A DNA stretch of 64,000 nt from the NCBI RefSeq assembly GCF_024349685.1, contig NZ_AP025944.1, forward strand, positions 3,478,001-3,542,000. The letters are read 5' to 3'. The stretch is from Pseudomonas sp. LRP2-20 (GTDB lineage Bacteria > Pseudomonadota > Gammaproteobacteria > Pseudomonadales > Pseudomonadaceae). How positions within the stretch are numbered: the first letter of the stretch is position 1; each line of letters starts with the position of its first letter. The notes beneath the pieces were generated by a model, which saw nothing but the letters and a program-made list of their open reading frames with translations, did not search any database and was not told the DNA's origin. Below are positions 7,398 through 15,728 of this stretch, in pieces. Made by a program: the position numbers and the translations under genes.

Positions 7398-7977
7398 CCT
7401 GCTCTTGGGGCTGCTGCTGGCAGCCCCTGCCCTGGCCGAACAGGCCTGCCCACCTGGGCAGTATCAGGTGTGCCTGATGGGCTGTTTCTGCGCGCCGATC
7501 GACCCCGGCCAGGCCGGGCAGATTCTCAAGGATGTCGAGACCGTGGCGTCGAGCAGCCTGGCGTTTGCCTTGCAACAGGCGCGCGACGAGGCCACTGCCA
7601 GCGGCAGTCAACCGATCCCTTTGCACATTCGCGCGCAACTGGAGCCCTGGTATGACTTCGCCGTGCTCGATGCTGCGCGCTACCGGGTCGGCGACGAGCA
7701 GCAGGTCACGGCGGCCAACGCCATGCTGCAGAACCCGGACGTGAACGCGGTGACGCTGATCGACACCATCATCTTCCGCCATGCCAGTGATGCCGAGGAC
7801 AACGTCGCGTTGTGGGCCCATGAACTGAAGCATGTGCAGCAGTATCAGCAGCTTGGGGTGAATGAGTTTGCCAGGCGCTATACGCGCAACTACGAAGAGC
7901 TGGAGGGGCCGGCCTACAAGATCGAGGCCGAGGTGGGCAAGGCATTGCGCGAGCGCAGTTCCGGGCAAGCGAGATAG
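7384..7977 (+). CDS. Exported DUF4157-like protein with a HExxH zincin motif
   Basis: A 197-residue protein with a clear signal peptide (MKRINLLLGLLLAAPALA, cleavage after Ala-Glu likely). A Cys-rich start of the mature part has four Cys (QACPPGQYQVCLMGCFCAP). The central motif WAHELKHVQQYQQLG contains HELKH, the zinc-binding HExxH of zincins, in the H-E-L-x-H-V-x-Q-x arrangement of the DUF4157 family. A Glu in YEELEGPAYKIEAE could be a third ligand. The gene overlaps the TetR gene by 14 bp and may be cotranscribed with it. Proteolytic activity is plausible but unproved, and no substrate is apparent. Confidence 0.72.
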   Translation: MKRINLLLGLLLAAPALAEQACPPGQYQVCLMGCFCAPIDPGQAGQILKDVETVASSSLAFALQQARDEATASGSQPIPLHIRAQLEPWYDFAVLDAARYRVGDEQQVTAANAMLQNPDVNAVTLIDTIIFRHASDAEDNVALWAHELKHVQQYQQLGVNEFARRYTRNYEELEGPAYKIEAEVGKALRERSSGQAR

Positions 7978-7985
7978 CCTGTTCC

Positions 7986-8017
7986 GGCCTCTTCGCGGGC
8001 ACGCCCGCAAAGAGGCC
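7986..8017. repeat. REP hairpin between convergent genes
   Basis: GGCCTCTTCGCGGGC (7986-8000) pairs with GCCCGCAAAGAGGCC (8003-8017) with one mismatch and a 2-nt loop. It is a shortened REP palindrome placed between the stops of convergent genes, where it can act as a bidirectional terminator. Confidence 0.8.
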
Positions 8018-8038
8018 GCTGCAGGCAACATGAATCCA

Positions 8039-9031
8039 TCAGGACGAGGCAGTAGCGCCCTCACCCACCTGCTCGCGGCTGGCGTAGCGCTGCGCCAGCA
8101 CCGCACACACCATCAACTGGATCTGGTGGAACAGCATCAGCGGCAGAATCATCGCGCCAATGCCGCTACCCACGAATAGCACCTGGGCCATCGGCACCCC
8201 GGTGGCCAGGCTCTTCTTGGAGCCGGCGAACAGGATGGTGATGCGGTCTTCCAGGCTGAAGCCAAGCACCTTGCCCAGCATACGTGTAGCGAACAGCACC
8301 ACCGCCAGCAGGATGCCGCAGACGGCGAACAGCCCGGCCAGGTGCTGCGGCGACACGGTGTGCCACAGGCCGGTGACCACGGCCTCGCTGAACGCGGTGT
8401 AGACCACCAGCAGGATCGACCCCTGGTCCACGATCTTGAGCCAACGAGCATTTTTCTTCACCCAGGCGCCGATCCAGCGCCGCGCGATCTGCCCGGCCAC
8501 GAAGGGCACCAGCAACTGCATCGTGATCTTCAACACGGCGTCCAGCCCCGAACCGGTATCGCCACTGGCGCCGAGCAGCATCATCACCAGCAGCGGCGTG
8601 AGGAAGATACCGATCAGGCTGGAAGCCGCCGCGCTGCAGATGGCTGCCGGCACGTTGCCGCGGGCCAGTGAGGTGAAGGCGATGGCCGACTGCACGGTAG
8701 CGGGCAGCGCGCACAGGTACAGCACGCCGAGGTACAGTTCGTTGCCCACCAGCGGCACGAACAGCGGCTTGAACGCCAGGCCCAGCAGCGGGAACATCAC
8801 GAAGGTGCAGGAGAACACCAGCAGGTGCAGGCGCCAATGGCCAGCACCGGCGATGATGGCCTCGCGCGACAGCTTGGCACCGTGCAGGAAGAACAGCAGG
8901 CCGATCGCCAGGTTGGTCAGCCAGCCGAAATACACCGCGCCGTCGCCCGAGCAAGGCAGCACGGTGGCGATCAGCACCACCCCGAGCAGGCACAGGGTGA
9001 AGTTGTCGAACAACATGCGCAAATACTTCAT
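8039..9031 (-). CDS. BASS-type bile acid:sodium symporter family transporter
   Basis: A 330-residue membrane protein with about ten hydrophobic helices. Features of the SBF/DUF4137 branch are GLLFFLHGAKLSREAI near helix 2, FLCALPATVQSAIAFTSLARGN-like spacing (ALPATVQSAIAFTS), and FAGSKKSLATGVPMA in the second half, corresponding to the two discontinuous Na+-binding regions. Family members co-transport organic anions with sodium; the substrate is not predictable. ATG 9031 was chosen because it begins MKYLRMLF and is preceded by GGAAA, whereas the upstream extension reads through the intergenic promoter region. The gene is convergent with the DUF4157-like gene and divergent from the beta-lactamase. 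Confidence 0.87.
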   Translation of the reverse strand: MKYLRMLFDNFTLCLLGVVLIATVLPCSGDGAVYFGWLTNLAIGLLFFLHGAKLSREAIIAGAGHWRLHLLVFSCTFVMFPLLGLAFKPLFVPLVGNELYLGVLYLCALPATVQSAIAFTSLARGNVPAAICSAAASSLIGIFLTPLLVMMLLGASGDTGSGLDAVLKITMQLLVPFVAGQIARRWIGAWVKKNARWLKIVDQGSILLVVYTAFSEAVVTGLWHTVSPQHLAGLFAVCGILLAVVLFATRMLGKVLGFSLEDRITILFAGSKKSLATGVPMAQVLFVGSGIGAMILPLMLFHQIQLMVCAVLAQRYASREQVGEGATASS

Positions 9032-9150
9032 AACAGTTTCCATCTTGTCGTTGTGCAGGGCCAGACGATAAGGTCCTGGGTTTTTTCCTGCTAACGCCGG
9101 AACTCCCATCGGTGTCGCTCAACGGACACACCCATGAAAAGGAACCTTGA

Positions 9151-10287
9151 ATGCCGCTCGTACGCCTTGCTCCCCTGTTGATCCTGTTCGGCATCGCCTC
9201 CGCGCAGGCTGCCGAGCCGTTGCAAGCCCAAGTGGACGAGGTCATCCGGCCGCTGATGAAAGAGCAGGACATCGCCGGCATGGCCGTGGCGGTCTACGCC
9301 CACGGCCAGGCCCACTACTTCAGCTATGGCGTGGCCAGCAAGGCCGACGGCAAGGCGGTGACCGCCGACACGCTGTTCGAGATCGGCTCGCTGAGCAAGA
9401 CCTACACCGCCACCCTCGCCGCCCTGGCCAGTGCCGAAGGCAAACTCGACCTCCAGGCCCCTGCCCGGCGTTACCAACCTGCGCTGGCCGGTACGCCGCT
9501 GGGCGAGGCCAGCGTGCTGGAGTTCGGGGCCTACAGCGCCGATTACCTGCCACTGCAGTTCCCCGATGCAGTACAGACGCCAGAGCAGACGCTGGCGTTC
9601 TTGCGCAACTGGAAACCGCGCACCGTGCATGGCACTCAGCGCTGCTACTCCAACCCGAGCCTGGGCCTGTTTGGCGACCTCGCGGCGCGTGCACAGCACC
9701 AGCCATTTGCAAGCGTCATGACCCAGCACCTGTTACCGCAGATGGGCCTGCTACACACCTACCTGCAGGTGCCGCAAACTGCACAGGCGCTTTATGCCCA
9801 GGGCTATGACGCGCAAAACCACCCGGTTCGCGTCAGCCCTGGCCCCTATGCCGACGAAGCCTACGGCATCAAGACCAGCGCCAGCGACCTGCTGCGCTAT
9901 GTGCGCCTGCACATGCAGCCGGCCGAACTGGCACCGGCTCTGCGCAAGGCTACCGCCATCACCCAGGCAGGCTACTTCAAGGTGGGCGCCATGACCCAGG
10001 GCCTGGGCTGGGAACGCTACCCTTACCCGGTCGCGCTGGATACGCTGGTCGATGGCAACAGCCCGCGCCTGATTCGGGAACCCCAGGCCACCCAGCGCCT
10101 GAACCCGGCGCTCCCGGCCCTGCCCGCAGCCTGGTACAACAAGACCGGGTCCACCAACGGTTTCGGCGCTTACGCCGCCTTCATCCCGTCAGAGGGCAAG
10201 GCCATCGTCCTGCTCGCCAACCGCAACTACCCCAACGAAGCCCGTGTCCGCGCGGCCTTCCAGATTATTTCCAGCCTCGACCGATGA
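9151..10287 (+). CDS. ampC: Class C (AmpC-type) beta-lactamase
   Basis: A 378-residue serine beta-lactamase, the normal length of class C enzymes, with signal peptide (LLILFGIASAQAA) for periplasmic export. The three active-site motifs are intact: S80-L-S-K83 nucleophile, Y166-S-N168 and K331-T-G333. One family motif deviates: the usual TYTAGGLPLQ region reads AYSADYLPLQ, replacing two glycines by Asp-Tyr while keeping the Gln. No ampR-type LysR gene is adjacent, so the usual inducible control is not visible here. It could also be an AmpC-like DD-peptidase/esterase, but YSN and KTG favour beta-lactamase. Confidence 0.85.
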   Translation: MPLVRLAPLLILFGIASAQAAEPLQAQVDEVIRPLMKEQDIAGMAVAVYAHGQAHYFSYGVASKADGKAVTADTLFEIGSLSKTYTATLAALASAEGKLDLQAPARRYQPALAGTPLGEASVLEFGAYSADYLPLQFPDAVQTPEQTLAFLRNWKPRTVHGTQRCYSNPSLGLFGDLAARAQHQPFASVMTQHLLPQMGLLHTYLQVPQTAQALYAQGYDAQNHPVRVSPGPYADEAYGIKTSASDLLRYVRLHMQPAELAPALRKATAITQAGYFKVGAMTQGLGWERYPYPVALDTLVDGNSPRLIREPQATQRLNPALPALPAAWYNKTGSTNGFGAYAAFIPSEGKAIVLLANRNYPNEARVRAAFQIISSLDR

Positions 10288-10591
10288 GTCACCGCCGAGT
10301 GGATTGCCAGACAATATGACAAGAATGTAGTGCCTGAAAATATTCACTACAAAAGCATTGACGCCGCTCATCAGCCTTGTGCATGATGAAGCCGTCTCCC
10401 TGATCGGGAGCGGTGGCAAGGGTGTTCCAGACGGCTTGCGCGGTAACGCAGGCCGTCCGTGGAGAGGGAATCTGTCCAAAAGGCAGCGTGAGAAAGCCCC
10501 TGTTGCGATGCTGCTGTAGCAGCCTTGGTAGTGCGCTACAACCTGTGGCGCCAACTGTGAAAATCAACAACAAATAGGTGATGGGGGCTTT
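10288..10591. other. Intergenic region, no gene seen
   Basis: About 300 bp with no convincing coding potential. It contains a small palindrome GCTGCTGTAGCAGC near 10510 and the promoter and ribosome-binding region (GGGGG near 10583) of the following small gene. The first part has mixed base composition and no REP element. Confidence 0.6.
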
Positions 10592-10924
10592 ATGATGAAC
10601 TTGAACAACAATCCGACTATCGACCAATTGGCCCAGCTGTTCGCAGTACGCAAGGACAGCCTCGACGACCACCTGCTGTGGGTCAGCCAGACCGGCGAGG
10701 TGCGCCTCGACCGCCTGCCGCCGAACACGGTCGAAGATGAATTCGAAGCGCACCTGCCCAGCATGCGCGCCCGCTTCAAGGTCTACCGCCGTGGCCAGGG
10801 CTACGTCGGCAAGAAGGCCGCCGCCGACACTGAGTTCGTCGGCCGTGTCCTGCAGACCCTGCAACAAGAATGGCCCGCCGCCCGTGAGCGGCAGGCAGTC
10901 AAGGTGATCGAACCGCTGAACTGA
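10592..10924 (+). CDS. Conserved hypothetical cytoplasmic protein, 110 aa
   Basis: A 110-residue soluble protein without signal peptide or membrane segment. It begins with two Met codons (10592 and 10595, either may start). Visible features are a hydrophilic N-terminal helix (TIDQLAQLFAVRKDSLDDH), a compact LLWVSQTGEVRLDRLP stretch and a basic RFKVYRRGQGYVGKKAA segment. I do not recognise a characterised family. It is a single-gene unit closed by a strong terminator, which supports it being a real expressed gene. Confidence 0.75.
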   Translation: MMNLNNNPTIDQLAQLFAVRKDSLDDHLLWVSQTGEVRLDRLPPNTVEDEFEAHLPSMRARFKVYRRGQGYVGKKAAADTEFVGRVLQTLQQEWPAARERQAVKVIEPLN

Positions 10925-10944
10925 GGGTTCGCCACCACTTATGG

Positions 10945-10972
10945 AGCCCGGCCCGCATAGGCCGGGCTTTTT
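10945..10972 (+). terminator. Rho-independent terminator
   Basis: AGCCCGGCC (10945-10953) and GGCCGGGCT (10960-10968) form a perfect 9-bp GC-rich stem with a 6-nt loop, followed by TTTTT. It ends the small hypothetical gene. Confidence 0.9.
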
Positions 10973-11013
10973 CATGCCTGCTAAAATGCCCGCCCGTGAT
11001 TGTGGAGCCCAGC

Positions 11014-11436
11014 ATGACTACCCCTGCTTATGGCACAGGCGATGCTTCGTACCAGGCCGCCGGCGGCATCGACGGCCTGCGCCGGCTGGTCGACGACTTC
11101 TATCGGCTGATGGACCAGGACCCGGTAGCCGCCCCGGTGCGGCAGATGCACCCGGCCGACCTTGCCGGCTCACGCGACAAGCTGGCGTGCTTCCTCAGTG
11201 GTTGGCTGGGTGGGCCACGGCTTTACGCCGAGCGCTATGGCTCGATCGGTATTCCGTCATTCCATGCGCAATGGCCGATCGACGCACAACACGCAACGAT
11301 CTGGCTGGCCTGCATGCGTGACGCGATTGCCTTGCAGCCCTGGGAGCCAGCATTCGCCGATTACCTGCTGCGCCAGCTTCAGGTGCCGGCCCAGCGCATC
11401 GTCCAGGCTGCCAGCGCCCGCCACCGTCAGGCCTGA
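11014..11436 (+). CDS. Group II truncated hemoglobin-like protein
   Basis: A 140-residue 2-over-2 globin. Recognisable elements are GGIDGLRRLVDDFYRLMDQDP (helices A-B with the B10 Tyr), LACFLSGWLGGPRLY (helix E region), FHAQWPI (proximal His region) and IWLACMRDAI with the G8 Trp that marks group II. Such proteins bind O2 or NO and are linked to oxidative or nitrosative stress. The ATG at 11014 has GGAG 7 bp upstream; the GTG at 10996 was rejected. The last 10 bp overlap the end of the convergent next gene. Confidence 0.87.
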   Translation: MTTPAYGTGDASYQAAGGIDGLRRLVDDFYRLMDQDPVAAPVRQMHPADLAGSRDKLACFLSGWLGGPRLYAERYGSIGIPSFHAQWPIDAQHATIWLACMRDAIALQPWEPAFADYLLRQLQVPAQRIVQAASARHRQA

Positions 11437-11729
11437 AGGCGCCGCTGCGCCACGGGCAACGGCAACGCTCCAGTGGCCAGCGCCCGAGCCCGGTCCACCC
11501 CCCACACCAGCGCGCGGGTCATGGTTTCGCCGGGCCGCGCCGGGTAGTACTCCTCCAGCAGCGCCCTGCCATCCTGGCCGTAGAGCCCGAGGAACAGCTG
11601 CGTCGCGCCAAGCCGCGACAGGCGCACCTGGATATCCAGCGACGTGCCGTCGCTGAGCACCTCGTCATGGCAGCGGCAATGCAATTGTGCGTCGGCCCAC
11701 TGCCAATAGGTCTCGTCCCTGACTCGCAT
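11427..11729 (-). CDS. Conserved hypothetical protein, 100 aa
   Basis: A 100-residue protein beginning MRVRDETYWQWADAQLHC. It has a pair of Cys (LHCRC), a beta-rich centre (SLDIQVRLSRLGATQLFLGLY) and an R/A-rich end with a WGVDRARALATGALP segment. No signal peptide or membrane helix is present and I do not recognise a characterised domain. It is convergent with the truncated hemoglobin, overlapping it by 10 bp at the 3' end. Codon usage follows the high-GC pattern of its neighbours, supporting a genuine gene. Confidence 0.7.
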   Translation of the reverse strand: MRVRDETYWQWADAQLHCRCHDEVLSDGTSLDIQVRLSRLGATQLFLGLYGQDGRALLEEYYPARPGETMTRALVWGVDRARALATGALPLPVAQRRLQA

Positions 11730-11835
11730 GGAAAATCAATCCTCTCTTTCCTGAATGCGGCGCCAGAAGACCACAACTGCGCCGCCACCGCGAGTGCAAC
11801 CCTCGGTTTCCATGAGCAGGATCAAGCAACACCAA

Positions 11836-11860
11836 GAAAAACCCCGCCATTGGGCGGGGT
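11836..11860 (-). terminator. Rho-independent terminator (minus strand)
   Basis: ACCCCGCC (11841-11848) and GGCGGGGT (11853-11860) form an 8-bp stem with a 4-nt loop. The A-run at 11837-11841 gives a U-tract on the minus strand, so it ends the small gene at 11889-12077. Confidence 0.88.
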
Positions 11861-11888
11861 TGTGTGAGCAGGTTCACTTTTTCGCGGC

Positions 11889-12077
11889 TTACTTTCTGGC
11901 TGGCACCCGTGGCGTGAAGCGGCCCTTCTTGCTGCGCTGCAGGTGTGCAGGCTTGAGGTCTTCCGATTCATCCAGGGTCATGTGGGCAAAGCCCAGGCGA
12001 AACGCCGCCTGTCCACAACGCACCTGGCTGTTGATCGGGAATGAATCGTTCATGTCTTCGAAAAAGGACTCGCTCAT
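11889..12077 (-). CDS. Small conserved hypothetical protein, 62 aa
   Basis: A 62-residue protein starting at MSESFFEDM (ATG 12077, with GGAG 9 bp upstream; the longer in-frame extension was rejected). Central QVRCGQAAFRLGFAHMTLDE and a basic tail (LQRSKKGRFTPRVPARK) are visible. Charge and size suggest a soluble, possibly nucleic-acid-contacting protein, but no family is recognised. A minus-strand terminator follows 29 bp after the stop, so it is a defined single-gene transcript. Confidence 0.66.
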   Translation of the reverse strand: MSESFFEDMNDSFPINSQVRCGQAAFRLGFAHMTLDESEDLKPAHLQRSKKGRFTPRVPARK

Positions 12078-12213
12078 GCCCTGTCTCCGTTCAGTGGCGA
12101 CCGCGTCGATCAGCAAAGGGCTGACCTGAAAAACGCGACCTGTGCCAGTGAGACTAGCCGGTCACAAGCGGACTGCCCGGACAAAACCGGCAGACCCGAC
12201 CAGTGGCATTTGG

Positions 12214-12534
12214 CTACTTCAGCCGCACGGCAGTACCGGTAGCGAACACCACGACCATGCCACCTTGCACTGACGGCATGCTGATCTCGAAGTCCACGCC
12301 CACTACTGCATCGGCTTGCAACTGTCGTGCCCGCGCCTTGAGCTCCTCGGTGGCCTGCTCACGGGCCTCGCGCAGGGCGCTTTCCAGGGTCTGCGAACGG
12401 CCTCCGAAGAAGTCCCTAAAACGTGCGAAGAAATCGCGCACGAAGTTGATGCCCTGCACCGATTCGGAGCTGACCACGCCAAGGTACTCGGCGATCGGGC
12501 GGCCTTCGAGCTGGCTGGTGGTAGAGATGATCAT
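12214..12534 (-). CDS. YbjQ/UPF0145 heavy-metal-binding-domain family protein
   Basis: A 106-residue member of the YbjQ (UPF0145) family, of normal length. It begins IISTTSQLEGRPIAEYLGVVSSESVQGINF and ends VVGVDFEISM, MVVVFATGTAV in separate conserved blocks, with ARFRDFFGGRS and ALREAREQATEELKARARQL between them. These proteins form pentameric rings; the cellular role is unknown despite the 'heavy metal binding' name. It is a monocistronic gene with no helpful neighbours. Confidence 0.88.
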   Translation of the reverse strand: MIISTTSQLEGRPIAEYLGVVSSESVQGINFVRDFFARFRDFFGGRSQTLESALREAREQATEELKARARQLQADAVVGVDFEISMPSVQGGMVVVFATGTAVRLK

Positions 12535-12690
12535 GTTGAGCTCCTTGGCCTTGCAAAAAACGCCAAGTCTAACAAACGCCGAAATCTAATCGCCGGCAAA
12601 CCAGCGCCCACAAATGATTCATGGTTTTTCAGGTGTATGCAGTAGCTGCGAGAGACTCTGTCATGCTCATCGTCTAAAAGCTGGCGCGAT

Positions 12691-12810
12691 CCTTGTGGGA
12701 ACCGCGCTTGCCGGCGATGGGCCGCGAAGCGGCCCCGGCAATTGATGCAGCGACCTTGAAATCGTGGGGCCGCCTTGCGGCCCATCGCCGGCAAGCGCGG
12801 CTCCCACAGG
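12691..12810. repeat. REP-like inverted pair (GCCGGCGATGG type)
   Basis: Arms 12691-12736 and 12766-12810 are near-complementary. The unit reads CTGTGGGAnCCGCGCTTGCC then GGCGATGGGCCGCnAnGCGGCCCC, a REP variant with two palindromes. The same composite occurs at 15465-15600. The ~340-bp gap between ybjQ and eamA holds nothing else recognisable. Confidence 0.85.
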
Positions 12811-12872
12811 TACAGCGCACGCCTGGAAGCTAGTGATAACCCTGTGGACTTGCCGGCGACAGGGCCTTCAGC

Positions 12873-13760
12873 TCATTGCGCGCTGGCCGCCCGCAACCGC
12901 TGCCCAAGCTTCGGCCCGAATACATTGACCAGCAAGCCGAGCATCACCAGCAATGCGCCCCAGCCCTGCACCGCTGTCAGCCGCTCACCCAGCAACCAGG
13001 CCGACGAGCTCAGGCCGATCACCGGCACCAGCAGCGAAAACGGCGCCACCTTGCCCGCCGGGTGGCGCGACAGCAGTTTGCTCCACAGGCTGTATCCGAG
13101 CATGGTGGCGACGAACGCCAGGTACGCCAGCGCCAGCACCGAGCTCCAACCAATATTGGCCAGCGAATGGCCGATCCGCTCCGGCCCTTCCAGCCACCAC
13201 GACAGGGCCAGGAACGGCAGCGGTGGAATCAGCCCGCCCCAGATCACCAGCGCCACCAGGTCCACCGAGCCAAAGCGGCGGGTGATGATGTTGCCCATGC
13301 CCCACATGGCTCCGCCACACAAGGTCAGCAGCAGCGCCACCAACGGTACATGGCCGCTGTCTTCACTGCCGATCAGTGCCAGGCCGCTGGCGGCCACCAG
13401 CAACCCCAGCACGCTGGCCAGGCGCAGGCGTTCACCCAGGAACAGGGCGGCAAAGCCGAGGGTGAAGAACGCTTGCGACTGCAACACCAGCGATGCCAGC
13501 CCCGGTGGCATGCCGCTGTACATGGCCTGAAAGAGGAAGGCGAACTGGCCCAGGGAGATCGTCGCGCCATAGGCGATCAGCCAGCGCCACGGCAGCTTCG
13601 GCCGCCTGACCAGAAGGACGGCCGGAAACGCCACCAGCAGAAAGCGCAATGCCCCCAGCAGCATCGGCGGCAGGCCATCGAGGCCGACCTTGATGACCAC
13701 GAAATTGACTCCCCAGGCGACAATCACCACCAGGGCGATCAGCAGGTCCTTGAGCGGCAT
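12873..13760 (-). CDS. eamA: EamA-like O-acetylserine/cysteine exporter (DMT family)
   Basis: A 295-residue ten-helix protein made of two EamA repeats. Its sequence follows E. coli EamA (YdeD) closely: AWGVNFVVIKVGLDGLPP at the start, GMPPGLASLVLQSQAFFT in repeat one, YLAFVATMLGYSLWSKLL and APFSLLVPVIGLSSSAWLL in repeat two. E. coli EamA exports O-acetylserine and cysteine, so the same role is likely in the inner membrane. ATG 13760 is preceded by AAGGAAG. The neighbouring plus-strand gene encodes an unrelated permease. Substrate transfer by homology is reasonable but untested. Confidence 0.86.
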   Translation of the reverse strand: MPLKDLLIALVVIVAWGVNFVVIKVGLDGLPPMLLGALRFLLVAFPAVLLVRRPKLPWRWLIAYGATISLGQFAFLFQAMYSGMPPGLASLVLQSQAFFTLGFAALFLGERLRLASVLGLLVAASGLALIGSEDSGHVPLVALLLTLCGGAMWGMGNIITRRFGSVDLVALVIWGGLIPPLPFLALSWWLEGPERIGHSLANIGWSSVLALAYLAFVATMLGYSLWSKLLSRHPAGKVAPFSLLVPVIGLSSSAWLLGERLTAVQGWGALLVMLGLLVNVFGPKLGQRLRAASAQ

Positions 13761-13992
13761 TGCAGCTTCCTTCTTCAGGCGTTCTAGACATATTTCGTAA
13801 CAGCATAAGGCCATTTTTCCGCCAGGGACCAGCACAGTTGCGACCAACCCTTGCGCAACAGATTGGCTGTTATGCTGTGCAGTCTTCATTTGACCTTACT
13901 TGTATAGACATGCTCATATGACGCAGACGCCATCCGCGCGCCGCGTCGGCAATGGCCCTCTCCCTGAAAAAAACAATGAAGTGGAGCCCTCA

Positions 13993-15390
13993 ATGTCTCG
14001 CAAATCCGTGCTCGAACGGCGCTCTATCGACTACATTCCCGAAGCCGAACGCCATGGCCGACTGTACAGCCAGTTCACCCTCTGGCTCGGCGCCAACCTG
14101 CAGATTACCGCCATCGTCACGGGCGCCTTGGCCGTGGTGCTCGGCGGCGACGTGTTCTGGTCGCTGATCGGTCTGTTGCTGGGCCAGTTGATCGGCGGCG
14201 CGGTGATGGCCCTGCATGCGGCCCAGGGCCCGCGCCTGGGCCTGCCGCAGATGATCTCCAGCCGCGTGCAGTTCGGTGTCTATGGCGCGGCCATCCCGAT
14301 GGTGCTGGTGTGCCTGATGTACCTGGGCTTCACGGCCACCGGCACGGTGCTGTCCGGGCAGGCCATCGGTCAGTTGCTGAGCGTCAGCGACAGTACCGGC
14401 ATTCTCATCTTCGCCTCGGTGATCGTGCTCGCCACCCTGGCCGGCTACCGGGTGATCCACTGGATCGGCCGGGTCGCCAGCGTGCTGGGGATCATTGCCT
14501 TCGTCTACCTGTTCAGCCGCATCCTGATGCTGGCCGACATAGGCCAGCTACTGGAAAACCGCCACTTCAGCTGGGCCACCTTCCTGCTTTCAGTATCGCT
14601 GGCCGCGTCCTGGCAGATCGCCTTCGGCCCCTACGTGGCGGATTATTCACGCTACCTGCCGAGCAGCACCTCGCCGGTGAAAACCTTCCTGGCCGCTGGC
14701 CTGGGCTCGGTCATCGGCGCACAGGCGTCGATGATCCTCGGGGTGTTCGCCGCAGCGATCGCTGGCGGGCAGTTCAGCGGGCGTGAAGTGGCCTACATCG
14801 TCGGCCTCGGCGGAGCCGGCACCACCGCTGCCCTGCTGTACTTCAGCATCGCCTTCGGCAAGGTGACCATCTCGACGCTCAACTCCTACGGCAGCTTCAT
14901 GTGCATCGCCACCATCATCAGTGGCTTTCGTGGCCACCTGGCGATCAGCCGCATGCAACGCCTGGTGTTCGTGCTGGCCATCGTCGGCGCCGCCACCTTG
15001 GTGGCCCTGCTCGGCCAGCACTCCTTCCTCAGTGCGTTCAAGTCGTTCATCCTGTTCCTGCTGACCTTCTTCGTGCCCTGGAGTGCGGTCAACCTGGTCG
15101 ATTACTACTTCATCACCAAAGAGCGCTACGACATCCCTGCCCTGGCCGACCCGGAGGGACGCTATGGCCGCTGGAACTGGCCTGGCATCAGCGTCTACAC
15201 CGTAGGCGTGCTGGTGCAGATGCCATTCATCGACACCAAGCTGTACACCGGCCCCATGGTCGCGCACCTGGGTGGCGTGGATGTGTCGTGGCTGATCGGG
15301 CTGGTGGTGCCGAGCGTGCTGTACTACTGCGTGGCGCGTCGGCGTGCCGCCGAGGCGCCGGCCAGCATGATCGTGCCGCAAGCGCGCTGA
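13993..15390 (+). CDS. NCS1-family purine/cytosine-type permease
   Basis: A 465-residue membrane protein of the nucleobase:cation symporter-1 family with about twelve helices. Visible family blocks are IPEAERHGRLYSQFTLWLGAN at the N-terminus, QMISSRVQFGVYGAAIP after helix 3, and PYVADYSRYLP in the middle, a hallmark of NCS1 proteins. The start at 13993 has GTGGAG 6 bp upstream; ATG 13918 and an earlier TTG are in frame but lack this. It stands at the edge of a cluster with an aldolase, an oxidoreductase and a periplasmic binding protein, so the ligand may be a nitrogenous ring or N-methylated compound feeding that cluster (inference). Confidence 0.87.
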   Translation: MSRKSVLERRSIDYIPEAERHGRLYSQFTLWLGANLQITAIVTGALAVVLGGDVFWSLIGLLLGQLIGGAVMALHAAQGPRLGLPQMISSRVQFGVYGAAIPMVLVCLMYLGFTATGTVLSGQAIGQLLSVSDSTGILIFASVIVLATLAGYRVIHWIGRVASVLGIIAFVYLFSRILMLADIGQLLENRHFSWATFLLSVSLAASWQIAFGPYVADYSRYLPSSTSPVKTFLAAGLGSVIGAQASMILGVFAAAIAGGQFSGREVAYIVGLGGAGTTAALLYFSIAFGKVTISTLNSYGSFMCIATIISGFRGHLAISRMQRLVFVLAIVGAATLVALLGQHSFLSAFKSFILFLLTFFVPWSAVNLVDYYFITKERYDIPALADPEGRYGRWNWPGISVYTVGVLVQMPFIDTKLYTGPMVAHLGGVDVSWLIGLVVPSVLYYCVARRRAAEAPASMIVPQAR

Positions 15391-15464
15391 ACACATGAAT
15401 GACTGATCCAGCGGGGAGCCCGCTCTCATAGAACTGCACATAACTCATTGAGTTAGCAGGGGCA

Positions 15465-15600
15465 CTGTGGGAGCCGCGCTTGCCGGCGATGGACCGCGAA
15501 GCGGCCCCGGTATACAGGTGATCGCTATCGACCCATGTCAACTGCAAGAATGTTGGGGCCGCTTCGCGGCCCATCGCCGGCAAGCGCGGCTCCCACAGGG
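15465..15600. repeat. REP-like inverted pair (second copy of the GCCGGCGATGG type)
   Basis: Arms 15465-15508 and 15555-15598 mirror each other with the same sequence as the pair at 12691-12810 apart from a few substitutions. It occupies the first half of the 437-bp gap between the NCS1 permease and the aldolase gene. Confidence 0.87.
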
Positions 15601-15627
15601 ATTGCGCATGCCTTGAGGTAAGCATTG

Positions 15628-15664
15628 AACCTGTGGGAGCGGGTTCACCCGCGAAGAGGCCGGC
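15628..15664. repeat. Single REP element
   Basis: One REP unit (CCTGTGGGAGCGGGTTCACC then CGCGAAGAGGCC), unpaired. A related fragment, TTGCTCCCACAGGG, follows at about 15684-15697. Confidence 0.8.
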
Positions 15665-15728
15665 ACAAGCAGCACAAGACAGTTGCTCCCACAGGGTATG
15701 CGGACCGCTTGCGAACTCAATTCCCTAG

